Shown: in pieces, positions 1 to 7,259 of the stretch | How the letters are laid out: each line of letters begins with the position of its first letter | How positions within the stretch are numbered: the first letter of the stretch is position 1 | Source: Phytophthora hibernalis | Taxonomy: Eukaryota > Oomycota > Peronosporomycetes > Peronosporales > Peronosporaceae | NCBI GenBank assembly: GCA_012656075.1 | Contig: JAAKBF010000033.1 | Location: 558,001 to 622,000 of the forward strand | Reading direction: 5' to 3' | DNA: 64,000 bases | The notes under the pieces: generated by a model | Told to the model about the DNA's origin: nothing | Databases searched by the model: none | What the model saw: the letters and a program-made list of their open reading frames with translations, nothing else | Position numbers and translations under genes: made by a program

Positions 1-464
1 GTTTTCACTAATAACATAGCGTTTATCGTCTTTAGTATCTTTCTTTTAATCGGACGAATTCTAAGCGCAACCCAATTAGGATACTTTTTGTAAAAAGCTT
101 TGACCCATTCACGTGATGAAACTTGCTCCTCCGTATCAAGCCGGCTGGGTTTAGAAGATGTATTTGTTTCTGCATCTGTTGTTGAAGGCTTGGCATCGAT
201 AGATGCATCAAGCGTGCTTTGCCCGCGACTCGACTGGGAACCAGTCTCAACCATTTGAGCGCTATTATCCACCCCGATATCTGATGTCGTAGGATTTACC
301 TGAATGTTTCTGTCAGTTTTATCAATACGAAGTGTGTTTGTTGCATTGTCTGACATTCGAACGCCGTTATCTACTCCAACATCTACCATAATGGGGCGAA
401 CATTTACTTCAGGATCAGTTGATACCTCAGGGTTTGTTTGGGAGGATTCATCACTCACCGTTTT
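1..464 (-). CDS. Partial Ser/Thr/Asp-rich ORF running off the left edge
   Basis: This minus-strand frame stays open from 464 to base 1. It encodes a polar, Ser/Thr/Asp/Asn-rich stretch and then a basic segment (YKKYPNWV followed by IRPIKRK). The first in-frame ATG is at 389, but the frame is open upstream of it, where it overlaps the end of the 451-789 ORF. The two share a similar low-complexity Ser/Thr/Asp composition, so this may be the downstream part of that gene in the +1 frame. No family is recognised. The ORF is cut by the window edge. Confidence 0.45.
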
Positions 465-789
465 TTAAGGGCTCAGATGATCCGGTGGAGGAATCTGTCT
501 GAGCTGATGTGGAAGATGTGGAAGTTATGCTTATAGTTTTACCTACGTCGCTTGCCCACGACGCTCCTTCGTACATATCACGCTTAGCATTAGCTTGACG
601 AACACGACGTTGAGCTCTTTCAAGAAGCTCATGTCGTTTTTGCTCTCTCTGAGCGAGGGATGTGAAATTAGGGAACATTGTGTCTATATCATCTGAATCA
701 TAAAAAATGAGTACATAATTACCAGTAGCTCGGCATAACTGAGTCGTGTCGAAATTGAGAGTACGAATGACAAATATGATTTCGCTCAT
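451..789 (-). CDS. Small Polinton ORF, coiled-coil plus Ser/Thr-rich tail
   Basis: The product is 112 aa from an ATG at 789. Residues 45-70 are rich in charged residues (QREQKRHELLERAQRRVRQ) and look helical. The last 35 residues are Ser/Thr-rich. The start overlaps the end of the 719-1009 ORF by about 70 bases, a compact viral-style arrangement. The reading frame ends just after an A-run (plus strand 461-466), after which the +1 frame is open to the window edge. Function is unknown. Confidence 0.45.
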   Translation of the reverse strand: MSEIIFVIRTLNFDTTQLCRATGNYVLIFYDSDDIDTMFPNFTSLAQREQKRHELLERAQRRVRQANAKRDMYEGASWASDVGKTISITSTSSTSAQTDSSTGSSEPLKNGE

Positions 790-1009
790 TAAGAAGACTT
801 AGATAGCGGTCCTTGATGCAATGAAATGGAACTCCAAATATTGCTTCCAACTCGTGGCGATACTTACGATTTACTACCGTTTTTCGGAAATTGGCTGATG
901 CATCAAGGTTCATTAGTTCGTTCTTGATTCGGCTTACTTCATGGATAATCCATAGCTTCCGCTGAAGCTTAGCAAGCTCACGGTCCTTTTCTAAACAACT
1001 GGGGCACAT
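719..1009 (-). CDS. Small Polinton ORF with N-terminal CPSC motif
   Basis: The product is 96 aa. I chose the ATG at 1009, giving a protein that begins MCPSCLEKDRELAKLQRK. The frame is open further upstream, but only through a TTG. The CxxC pair followed by a charged helix suggests a small zinc-binding or coiled-coil protein; no second CxxC is present. A TATATA run lies about 11-18 bases upstream of the ATG, as for other genes of this element. Function is not recognised. Confidence 0.45.
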   Translation of the reverse strand: MCPSCLEKDRELAKLQRKLWIIHEVSRIKNELMNLDASANFRKTVVNRKYRHELEAIFGVPFHCIKDRYLSLLNERNHICHSYSQFRHDSVMPSYW

Positions 1010-1207
1010 TATATTATTACTATATATCAAGTCAGATAATTCAAAACGTTTCGCAAAAATAGATCGAACAATATACTTGAGTCAAAAGCTTACAGAGGAT
1101 GTCTCTATCAAAATTATTTACAAGCTAACTATGACTCATTTTTTAAACCCCAGTACTCCTTTTCAAGAGTTGATCTCCTGTTTGTTTTTACTAAAAATGT
1201 GCGGCCT

Positions 1208-1708
1208 TCAGTTCGATAGCCACGTCTGGTGTCGACTGGATTTGATATGCGTTGATTTATGTTTTCTGGCGTACTTACCGCCACAATCGCAGTTAAACTT
1301 TTCTAATGCCTTAGCAACATTATGCGGAAGCTTATTTTTAATCCTGCTCTTTTCTCGAAGTAGTTCGATATGGGTTGCTTTATAGTTTTTAAAGTAAAGA
1401 TCCTTAAACATGATTGCGTTATTTTTATTGACACAGCTACGTCTAAGCTTATTAATCCATAGTTGTTCATAAGCTCGTAAATGTGTTTTATCTGCAACTT
1501 CATATTCCTTGATCAAAATGATCTTAAATTGTTCAATACCATGTTTATCAAAGTGTTCGAAAATGGAGACATTGGACGTTCTACCTTTCTTCCATTTTTG
1601 GAAGTCAGCCTTATGACCTGACCATCGGTTGCTCACGGTATTAAGTGTCGAGCCTACATAACAGATTAAACTCTGTCTGTGGATAATTTTGTAGATTCTC
1701 CCAATCAT
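1208..1708 (-). CDS. GIY-YIG endonuclease with C-terminal zinc-finger-like motif
   Basis: The product is 166 aa. The GIY-YIG fold is visible: RIYKI (residues 4-8), CYVGST (16-21), then R28, H32 and a catalytic-type Glu in AYEQLWI (E81). The C-terminus has a CDCGGKY segment followed by two His (THIKSSRH), consistent with a zinc-binding finger. GIY-YIG enzymes make nicks or double-strand breaks in homing, repair or transposition. Here the gene lies directly beside the integrase in a Polinton. The start is the ATG at 1708; an extended TATATATATA run is 20 bases upstream. Whether it serves the element or is a selfish homing gene cannot be told from sequence. Confidence 0.8.
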   Translation of the reverse strand: MIGRIYKIIHRQSLICYVGSTLNTVSNRWSGHKADFQKWKKGRTSNVSIFEHFDKHGIEQFKIILIKEYEVADKTHLRAYEQLWINKLRRSCVNKNNAIMFKDLYFKNYKATHIELLREKSRIKNKLPHNVAKALEKFNCDCGGKYARKHKSTHIKSSRHQTWLSN

Positions 1709-1751
1709 TTTTACGATGATTGCCTTCTATATATATATCCCAATTCTTGCT

Positions 1752-2831
1752 TCAGAAAGGAATTTCTTTAGCCCCAAAATATTCCTTCTCTAACTCAGAC
1801 GGTCTGTTTTTATTAATTAAACGGAGATTTGAGAATGGTTCCCACGTTGAATCATCATATCCAATCCATTTGATAAGATATTTGAACTTCCCGGTTCGCA
1901 TCTTTTTGTGATCTAAGATCTTCTCAGCTTCAAAGACTTGGTTCTTGGCGGATGGGGCATCTGTAGTCTCATCGTCAACCGGTTTGATATCATTGAGTGA
2001 TTTGTAGAGAATATGACCGTTTTTAGATCTGATTTGGATCCGATAGCCATCGATACCAACTACTTCGTAGATAGACTTACTCCATTGAGCCGATTCTTTC
2101 TCAAATTGCTTCTTCTTCAAACGATAAAGCACAGAAGTTCCAATTTCGAGTCGATTCTCGAGATTTTCCATAGTTGTGTTGTTATGACTCAATTCTGATT
2201 CAATTACCTGTCCAGTCGCTTCATTTGGTGTCATTTTGATAGAAGTGTGAACCGTATTGTTGTAGTTGTCGATGACGTCACTAAGAAGCTTAATCGATAA
2301 AGGTTGCTTTATCTTCATCAGCCTCGATTTAAGCGTACGATTGAAGCGCTCAATCTTACCCATTGTTCCATGATCACCTGGCTCGTTATTGTAGTGAGTA
2401 ATAGATTTTCGCTTGAAATATGCTTGAGCGTGCCTATTCATGAACTCAGATCCATTGTCGGTTGTCAAAATATCAACGTTAAGCGATTCAAGAGCTTTAA
2501 TCCCCTTGGAAACACTGCTCCATCGTTTGTCAGTTAATATCTTAGCAAAACCAATTCTGGAGTTGATATTGATAGCAGTTAGAATGGTATTTCCTCTCCA
2601 GAATGCTAAATCAGCTTGCCAACTATTTGGATTGGTCGAAGCAATCTTGAAACCATCAAATTGTGTTGTTTTTCCATGGTACCGTTGAATGTCAGTCTGA
2701 TTACCATACCACTCCTTAACATCCTTCAATCGAATAGATTTTTCAATTTGTTTAGCCTTCTGATATAGAGCATTGCTGCCGATATACCCTGTTTTTGGAT
2801 TGTGATATAACTTCGATAGTAGCGCATCCAT
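1752..2831 (-). CDS. Retroviral-type integrase (rve) with C-terminal chromodomain
   Basis: The product is 359 aa from an ATG at 2831. The catalytic triad is visible as D74 (WQADLAF), D125 (TTDNGSEF) and E161 (GKIERFNRTL), with the D,D-35-E spacing typical of retroviral and Polinton integrases. Residues about 299-338 form a chromodomain (aromatic/acidic core with KWIGYDDSTWEP), which in related integrases directs insertion to modified histones. No N-terminal HHCC zinc finger is obvious. The frame is uninterrupted and all catalytic residues are present, so the protein could be functional. It would insert the element into host DNA. Confidence 0.9.
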   Translation of the reverse strand: MDALLSKLYHNPKTGYIGSNALYQKAKQIEKSIRLKDVKEWYGNQTDIQRYHGKTTQFDGFKIASTNPNSWQADLAFWRGNTILTAININSRIGFAKILTDKRWSSVSKGIKALESLNVDILTTDNGSEFMNRHAQAYFKRKSITHYNNEPGDHGTMGKIERFNRTLKSRLMKIKQPLSIKLLSDVIDNYNNTVHTSIKMTPNEATGQVIESELSHNNTTMENLENRLEIGTSVLYRLKKKQFEKESAQWSKSIYEVVGIDGYRIQIRSKNGHILYKSLNDIKPVDDETTDAPSAKNQVFEAEKILDHKKMRTGKFKYLIKWIGYDDSTWEPFSNLRLINKNRPSELEKEYFGAKEIPF

Positions 2832-2869
2832 GGTCTATATTAGAAACAAAAAATATGGAAATAGATCCC

Positions 2870-5383
2870 CTAAATATCGAGCGGAATCGTAGAAATACCG
2901 TCTGACAGTACCTGTCGCTTGTCGTACCAATAATTGAGCGCTGTTTTGGTTTGAGTATAGGTAATGATCGATTTGGTTTCTTTCGATAGTCTGAAACCCT
3001 TGTTAGTACCCCGAAGTGTGATACGGTCCCGTACAACTGTCTCAAAACCGTCTGGGCTAAGTACATCAACATTGCGACCACGCCCCTGCTGTACACCCTT
3101 AGCACTGACTTTGACCTTGTGCTCCTCGTCCGGTAGATAGCAGATGTAGTTCTTAGAGGATAATGAGACCATTGCATCACCTCGCCACTCTTCCTTAAAT
3201 AGTCCAGGCGTGCGGCGATCGAACTTGGCTACCTCGGCGTTGTAGTCTCGCGGGAACCACTCATACTTATGCTCATCGAAGTGATCACGTAGTTCAGGCT
3301 TGATGCATTCTTTGAATGGGTTCTCGCAGCTGAACGCGATATAGCCACTGTCCGTGTCCATCTCCTGATATTGAAAGTCTGAACGATCGAAGTAAAAGTC
3401 GATGCAGTCATAGTAAAACTGAAGCATGCGTAGCTTAGCGAGCTGATAGATAGCAATCGATAAATGGATCGGGTTCTTGTTGTTGAGCCGACGCTTTTTC
3501 ATCGTAATCTCACAAGAATCATTAAGCTCCTCCAACCCGTGGAACGTAAAGTGTTCGATCTTGCTCTTAATAGCTTTGTCGTTCGACTCATACTTGACCT
3601 CTTTGTGCTTGCTCATATCCATTCCAGATCGACCGAAAGCACTGTTGCCTACAAGTTTCATCATCTCAGCAATCATCGCCTTCGACTTATCAACATCACC
3701 CTTTCGTCGAGCGTTTGATACAGCCTCCATAAATGGATCAAAAGCCTTGTGAGAGCTGGCCTTAATAAAGCAGTAAGTCTTGGTAATCTCCAAACCGTGG
3801 GAAAGATACCATTTAAGCAAAGGTGCGTATATAAGAATCTTTTCACCAAAGTAGCTACCTATCAGCTTACGAGCTGGTTTTGCTCGGCTTTGCTTACGTG
3901 CCTCGTTGTACTTGTACATGTGATGACCAATGACACTCTCATCAGCACAATCGATTAGCGTATTCTTGAAGATTGGGGTCATCTCACTGAAGTACTCTTT
4001 CAAGTGCTCTGGTGTGCGAATATTACACTCGAGGAAGCCGAAAATCTTATCAGAAACGATGTCCTCGACAATGCCATCATAAGCCTCGATCGTAGTCAAT
4101 CGTCCGCATGGCATCTCATTACCAAGTGCCCATAGGTATAAAGCGTTGGCATCGTATCCGATAATTTTCTTACAGAGCTTACCTCCACGAATCTTCGTCT
4201 CGTTGCGCTTAGCGTAGCGATTAAAGATAATAGATGGACCTCCAGCAATGTTGGCCTTCATCTTAGCGTAGATATCCTTTTCCTCCTTATCAATGCTATA
4301 CACCAATTTGTCCGAGTTGAACTCAAGCAACTTCTTATAGCGGAATCCCTTGAGAGACATGTCCTTACGGGCGGTGTTGCACTTGATACAGCTAACCAAT
4401 ACGTTGCCATCGATGTGTCCAAGCTTGTTGTTGATACGGTCTGCTGAAGCGGTATCGACGGTCAGCTGACAGTAGCATAAACCACACAGATACTTTTGCT
4501 TTTGCAACAATGTATTCAAGTGAGCAAGTGTCATACCAAATTCCCGCTTTGCCTTAGCATCCTGACTCTTGTAGCCACCCATACGCTGGGGTGGAAATTG
4601 GAATGCGTTAGCAGGTGTCTTATCCGGATATTGGAGATTGTTAAAGCAGGTCTGATACATAACTTTTTCACTAAGTCCTGGTAGAGACACACCATCAGCG
4701 AACATATCCAGATCGAAACGCATGAATAGCTCGCGCTGGGCTTTGATAGCCTTGATGAATGGGACTACATCGAGATTGTTGTACCAGACCAGTAGGTCCT
4801 TGATGGATTTCATCTCATAGTACTTCCACACAAACTTCACTCGCTCGTATTCATCATCGCTGATGCTTGTTCCACGGAGCTTGCTGTCAAAAGCTGACTT
4901 AGGCGGAATAGTAGTCTGGTTGAGTACATTGAACGCGGTGATGTATTCATACGGGAAAAGACCCTTGCCAAGACCACAGACACATCTAATTTTGTCATCA
5001 CATTTGCAGCCACCGAGATATGTCGTAAGATACTTATCGTAGCTGGTACCAGCCGGTACATAGTTGCTAATATCGAGCATTTTCATGTTCGATGTAGCAA
5101 TGCACATGTAGCTGGGGTTCTTGATAACAGATTTGATGTTGTCAGTACCAATGATGGCGAATAAGTCGCTCTTAATCAAGTTGATATCGTATCGACCCGA
5201 ATTGAAGCCGAACACTGGAACCTGATCAATCTGCTGTTTAAGTCTTCCGTAGTCGGACCTCTGCTTACCAAAGCCAAGACTGTTATGGAAGTGGAAGAAG
5301 CTATCATACTTCCCTTCCTTAATCCAACTCTCCACATCAGACATCTTGTACTTCTTACCCAGATTGACGCCTGGAATTTCCAA
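2870..5383 (-). CDS. polB: Polinton protein-primed family-B DNA polymerase, C-terminal part (exo II/III and polymerase), with HNH insertion
   Basis: The frame is 837 residues long and begins without an ATG; it continues the exonuclease domain started in the 5389-6855 ORF. Motifs in order: Exo II (VFGFNSGRYDIN, residues 57-68), Exo III (YNNLDV, 201-206), an inserted HNH-like domain (about 283-345), polymerase motif A (YDANALYLWAL, 410-420), motif B (KLVGNSAFGR, 576-585), motif C (MDTDS, 675-679) and a K-x-SAKG segment (758-763). All polymerase catalytic residues look present. In Polintons this enzyme replicates the element by protein priming. A one-base offset from the N-terminal ORF at a T5 run (plus 5410-5414) separates the two halves. 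Confidence 0.9.
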   Translation of the reverse strand: MEIPGVNLGKKYKMSDVESWIKEGKYDSFFHFHNSLGFGKQRSDYGRLKQQIDQVPVFGFNSGRYDINLIKSDLFAIIGTDNIKSVIKNPSYMCIATSNMKMLDISNYVPAGTSYDKYLTTYLGGCKCDDKIRCVCGLGKGLFPYEYITAFNVLNQTTIPPKSAFDSKLRGTSISDDEYERVKFVWKYYEMKSIKDLLVWYNNLDVVPFIKAIKAQRELFMRFDLDMFADGVSLPGLSEKVMYQTCFNNLQYPDKTPANAFQFPPQRMGGYKSQDAKAKREFGMTLAHLNTLLQKQKYLCGLCYCQLTVDTASADRINNKLGHIDGNVLVSCIKCNTARKDMSLKGFRYKKLLEFNSDKLVYSIDKEEKDIYAKMKANIAGGPSIIFNRYAKRNETKIRGGKLCKKIIGYDANALYLWALGNEMPCGRLTTIEAYDGIVEDIVSDKIFGFLECNIRTPEHLKEYFSEMTPIFKNTLIDCADESVIGHHMYKYNEARKQSRAKPARKLIGSYFGEKILIYAPLLKWYLSHGLEITKTYCFIKASSHKAFDPFMEAVSNARRKGDVDKSKAMIAEMMKLVGNSAFGRSGMDMSKHKEVKYESNDKAIKSKIEHFTFHGLEELNDSCEITMKKRRLNNKNPIHLSIAIYQLAKLRMLQFYYDCIDFYFDRSDFQYQEMDTDSGYIAFSCENPFKECIKPELRDHFDEHKYEWFPRDYNAEVAKFDRRTPGLFKEEWRGDAMVSLSSKNYICYLPDEEHKVKVSAKGVQQGRGRNVDVLSPDGFETVVRDRITLRGTNKGFRLSKETKSIITYTQTKTALNYWYDKRQVLSDGISTIPLDI
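4349..4537 (-). other. HNH / endonuclease VII-like domain inserted in the polymerase
   Basis: This covers residues about 283-345 of the polymerase ORF. The pattern is CGLC (C300, C303), then ADRINNKLGH (D315, H323), GN (N327) and SCIKC (C332, C335). Two CxxC knuckles around a D-R-I-N...G-H...N core is the treble-clef layout of HNH/EndoVII nucleases. The domain sits between Exo III and polymerase motif A, in frame and without intein splice-junction residues, so it looks like a domain insertion rather than an intein. Activity is inferred. Confidence 0.75.
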
Positions 5384-5388
5384 ACCTG

Positions 5389-6855
5389 TCAGACCGTGGG
5401 CGTTGATGATTTTTGCAGAAGCGACTTATACTTATCGACATTGTACTGTTGGATCTTCAGCGATACATCACCGATGTATTTGAACATATCCGTCAGCAGC
5501 ATCTTCGGATCGTCATTCACAAAGCAGCGCACCTCCTCGGTTAAGCTATCAGCAACGGATACAGACACAGGAATGTGTTCGTTCGTGAAGACAGTACTTT
5601 CACCGTGTTGAGTCGCGGTAGGCTTAAGGATTGCCTCAAAGTCATAAACAATGAAGTTGTCGATGTATTGATTGGCCTCCTTAATGGAATACTTTGTAAG
5701 CAGTGATCGAATCGCGTTAGGAGCTGGCCTGTAGATAGTTGGCTCAGCAGGGAAGCTCTCAATATTCACAAGCTCGCACTGATTTTTCTTGTGGTTTTTG
5801 AGTCTTTCACCGCTCACGAATATCATTTCACACTTGGGGCACTGATACTTAGACTGAAGCATATCGATGCTCTTGATGTAGAGAGCGTGATTCTCGTGTG
5901 ATAGAATATCCATAGATTCAAACCCCTTGTCCGACCTACGAATACATTCTACATTCCCAGAAGCTACATCCATGCTATATACGTTAATACCGAGCTGGAA
6001 GCAGTCCTCAACCTCATCGAGCTGTAGCAGGTCAATAGGCTTGAAGCTCCTAAATAGACTCAACGTATACTTTACTCCCTTAAAAGAGCAGTAGCGCTTG
6101 AATGCATCCTTCACCTGAGCCTGAATTCTGCGAGGATCCTTCTTAGCGCTCTGGAATGTGTGCCAGGTGATGCAGTGGAAGACGCACTTGTTGTTGGTCT
6201 TAGGGAAGTTGATTACATGCTTGTTTTCGCGGATAATCTTAGGAATAACAGCGTCGCTATCCCCAAGAGCATGGTCGCGATGGTAGACTAAAATCTTGAA
6301 TGCAGTGATCGCCTTAAGCTTATATCCGGAGCTGGGGTAGTTCAGCTTGTCAGCCAACTCCATAGACCGAATTTCCGAAATCACCTTCTTTCGAATATCC
6401 GCCTTGCTGTTGATTGCGACAGGCTTATTGAATACATAAGTGTTTGCGAGATTCGGGTAGAAGTAGCGAGTGTCATCAGGATCAGTCTTGCCCACAAGTT
6501 CGTACCCGAGAGCAATATTTACCTTAAAAGCACTTGCCTGAGTTGAAAGAACGTTCTCGAGCTTATCGTAGAAATCAGTAGCCTCGATACCCTCATATAA
6601 GTGTGATTCCATGTGATTACCAGTGTAAAACCGGTACTTGGGATCAGACTTATAGTCAGGCGACATATGCTTCTCAAGGGTTTCAACAGAAACATTGTAC
6701 TGCTTAGCCACCAATTTCTTGTTGACTGAACGAGAAATGTTGCTAACATATACCATCTTTCCAGTTCTACCTCGAACCTTAACCCGGTAGCTGCTACCCC
6801 ATTTGACAGCTTGGATATTTAATCTCTTTAATCCTGCGAGTTCGTATGCAAACAT
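5389..6855 (-). CDS. polB: Polinton family-B DNA polymerase, N-terminal part (Cys-box, zinc finger, Exo I)
   Basis: The product is 488 aa from an ATG at 6855. Residues 221-232 (NNKCVFHCITWH) resemble the conserved Cys-box found N-terminal to Polinton polymerases and recall an OTU-type Cys motif; protease activity is only a guess. C339, C342, H355 and C360 form a C2HC zinc finger. Exo I is at residues 403-408 (VYDFEA; D405, E407). The ORF stops just after Exo I, and Exo II/III are in the next ORF, so the two must be one protein. A TATATAT box lies 7-13 bases upstream of the ATG. Confidence 0.85.
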   Translation of the reverse strand: MFAYELAGLKRLNIQAVKWGSSYRVKVRGRTGKMVYVSNISRSVNKKLVAKQYNVSVETLEKHMSPDYKSDPKYRFYTGNHMESHLYEGIEATDFYDKLENVLSTQASAFKVNIALGYELVGKTDPDDTRYFYPNLANTYVFNKPVAINSKADIRKKVISEIRSMELADKLNYPSSGYKLKAITAFKILVYHRDHALGDSDAVIPKIIRENKHVINFPKTNNKCVFHCITWHTFQSAKKDPRRIQAQVKDAFKRYCSFKGVKYTLSLFRSFKPIDLLQLDEVEDCFQLGINVYSMDVASGNVECIRRSDKGFESMDILSHENHALYIKSIDMLQSKYQCPKCEMIFVSGERLKNHKKNQCELVNIESFPAEPTIYRPAPNAIRSLLTKYSIKEANQYIDNFIVYDFEAILKPTATQHGESTVFTNEHIPVSVSVADSLTEEVRCFVNDDPKMLLTDMFKYIGDVSLKIQQYNVDKYKSLLQKSSTPTV

Positions 6856-6861
6856 ATTGCC

Positions 6862-6868
6862 TATATAT
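6862..6868 (-). promoter_or_regulatory. TATATA box directly upstream of the polymerase ATG
   Basis: A TATATAT run lies 7-13 bases upstream of the polymerase ATG. Equivalent runs lie upstream of the GIY-YIG gene (1728-1738), the integrase (2836-2840), the CPSC ORF (1020-1026) and the 65-aa ORF (7175-7182). The polymerase and GIY-YIG boxes are both followed by GGCAAT. Confidence 0.45.
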
Positions 6869-6893
6869 CTTCGACTAAATTAATCTCGTGAGA

Positions 6894-7196
6894 ATCGACT
6901 TTATAATTATTGGACCTTGTATCAGGATCGACTTTATATTAGGGCTGACTTTATATCTGAGAAAAAAATTAAAAATCAGTTAAGTTCGCTTTGCTTAAGT
7001 TCGGATTTACTTAAGTAATTCTTCTTCTTACGAGCACGAATTTCTTCGCGATTCTTCTCATCATATTCTCGCTGCTTAGCCAGTCGCGTTTCCCTTGTTT
7101 TCAGATAGTACCGCTTTTGAGCGGCTTTGATTCGCTCTTTGTTAAGTTCGTATTGATCGGGTGAGTATGTCATCTTTATATACTATTAACTTTATA
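6894..7196 (-). promoter_or_regulatory. Repeated TATAAAGTC boxes between the terminal ORFs
   Basis: On the minus strand TATAAAGTC or TATAAAGTT occurs four times (plus 6898-6905, 6931-6938, 6948-6955, 7189-7196). Three copies lie in the intergenic space before the polymerase gene and one lies upstream of the small ORF. They look like clustered TATA-type promoters belonging to the element. Confidence 0.4.
6976..7173 (-). CDS. Small highly charged Polinton ORF
   Basis: The product is 65 aa from an ATG at 7173. Its composition is rich in Lys, Arg, Glu and Tyr (for example RIKAAQKRYYLKTRETRLAK) and it is probably one long basic helix. Similar K/R/E/Y-rich segments occur in small proteins and nuclease N-termini of large DNA viruses, but no defined domain is seen. 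A TATATAAAG box ends directly before the ATG. It is the last gene before the right edge of the element. Confidence 0.5.
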   Translation of the reverse strand: MTYSPDQYELNKERIKAAQKRYYLKTRETRLAKQREYDEKNREEIRARKKKNYLSKSELKQSELN

Positions 7197-7259
7197 TTTG
7201 TCAGGATGAAAAAATCATGATAAAAAGCAATTTATTAGTGATGCATGCCGAAGGGAGAA

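Larger units (their letters stand above)
1..7200 (-). mobile_element. Partial Maverick/Polinton DNA transposon (right part; left part beyond the window)
   Basis: All recognisable genes here are on the minus strand and tightly packed: an rve integrase with a chromodomain, a protein-primed family-B DNA polymerase, a GIY-YIG nuclease and several small ORFs. A retroviral-type integrase together with protein-primed PolB defines Mavericks/Polintons. The packaging ATPase, maturation protease and capsid genes are not seen and would have to lie left of base 1. I see no terminal inverted repeat. The right edge is set only by the start of the small ORF (7173) and the end of the neighbouring CRN gene (7260). 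The segment is richer in A+T than the CRN region beside it. Confidence 0.8.

Noticed and set aside
460..468. Canonical -1 slippery heptamer A AAA AAC in the 451-789 ORF as a programmed -1 site
   Set aside because: The -1 frame meets a TGA almost at once; the open continuation is in the +1 frame, so a classic -1 event would not extend the protein.
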